6,393 nt of DNA, from NCBI GenBank assembly GCA_018674025.1, contig JABHBC010000086.1, positions 1 to 6,393 of the forward strand, written 5' to 3'. Below the pieces are notes generated by a model. The model searched no databases. It was given only the letters and a program-made list of their open reading frames with translations, and was not told the origin of the DNA. The translations under genes were made by a program, and so were the position numbers. The DNA is from Flavobacteriaceae bacterium. Its GTDB lineage: Bacteria; Bacteroidota; Bacteroidia; Flavobacteriales; Flavobacteriaceae. Positions within the stretch are counted from its first letter, which is position 1; each line of letters opens with the position of its first letter. Positions 6,371 to 6,393 of this stretch are shown piece by piece.

Positions 6371-6393
6371 AGCGAGAGACCAGGTTCGAACTG
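6371..6393 (-). tRNA. 3' part of another tRNA, probably a second tRNA-Gly copy (cut by window edge)
   Basis: The 23 bases here are identical to the 3' end of the tRNA-Gly at 6255-6277, covering the discriminator, the acceptor 3' strand and most of the T arm. The AAAAG flank beyond it is also the same. The anticodon lies outside the window, so glycine identity is inferred from the shared acceptor and T-arm sequence. Confidence 0.7.

Overview
The window looks like a chromosomal piece of a low-GC member of the Bacteroidota, most likely a flavobacterium. The support is: AT-rich spacers; starts without Shine-Dalgarno sites; two exact matches to the Bacteroidetes sigma -7 element (TAnnTTTG); a textbook type IX secretion (T9SS) C-terminal sorting domain; and tRNA genes without an encoded CCA. 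Every feature I can support is read from the minus strand.

In plus coordinates: 1-1158 holds the first 386 codons of an exported sortilin/VPS10-type BNR-repeat protein, cut by the window edge. 1227-1610 encodes a small lipoprotein with a possible BamE-like core and a glycine-rich hydrophobic tail. A strong 12-bp hairpin terminator (1699-1729) follows a 936-residue secreted multidomain protein (1749-4559), built as N-terminal domain, FnIII, PPC-like, unique insert, PPC-like, FnIII, CUB-like domain and T9SS sorting domain. 4780-5763 encodes an exported alpha/beta hydrolase of dienelactone-hydrolase type with an apparently intact Ser-Asp-His triad. 5860-5991 is a 43-codon Cys-rich mini-protein gene with its own recognisable promoter. 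6161-6393 is a tRNA cluster: Thr(GGT), Gly(TCC) and the 3' part of a further tRNA, probably a second Gly copy.

The four larger proteins all carry export signals, so the left 5.8 kb is an envelope/secretome stretch. Terminators and separate promoter-like elements suggest mostly single-gene units rather than one operon, and nothing shows that the products act together. I see no CRISPR array, transposase, integrase or phage gene, and no convincing new multi-gene system. The least explained item is the Cys-rich mini-protein. No gene-free stretch exceeds about 220 bases.
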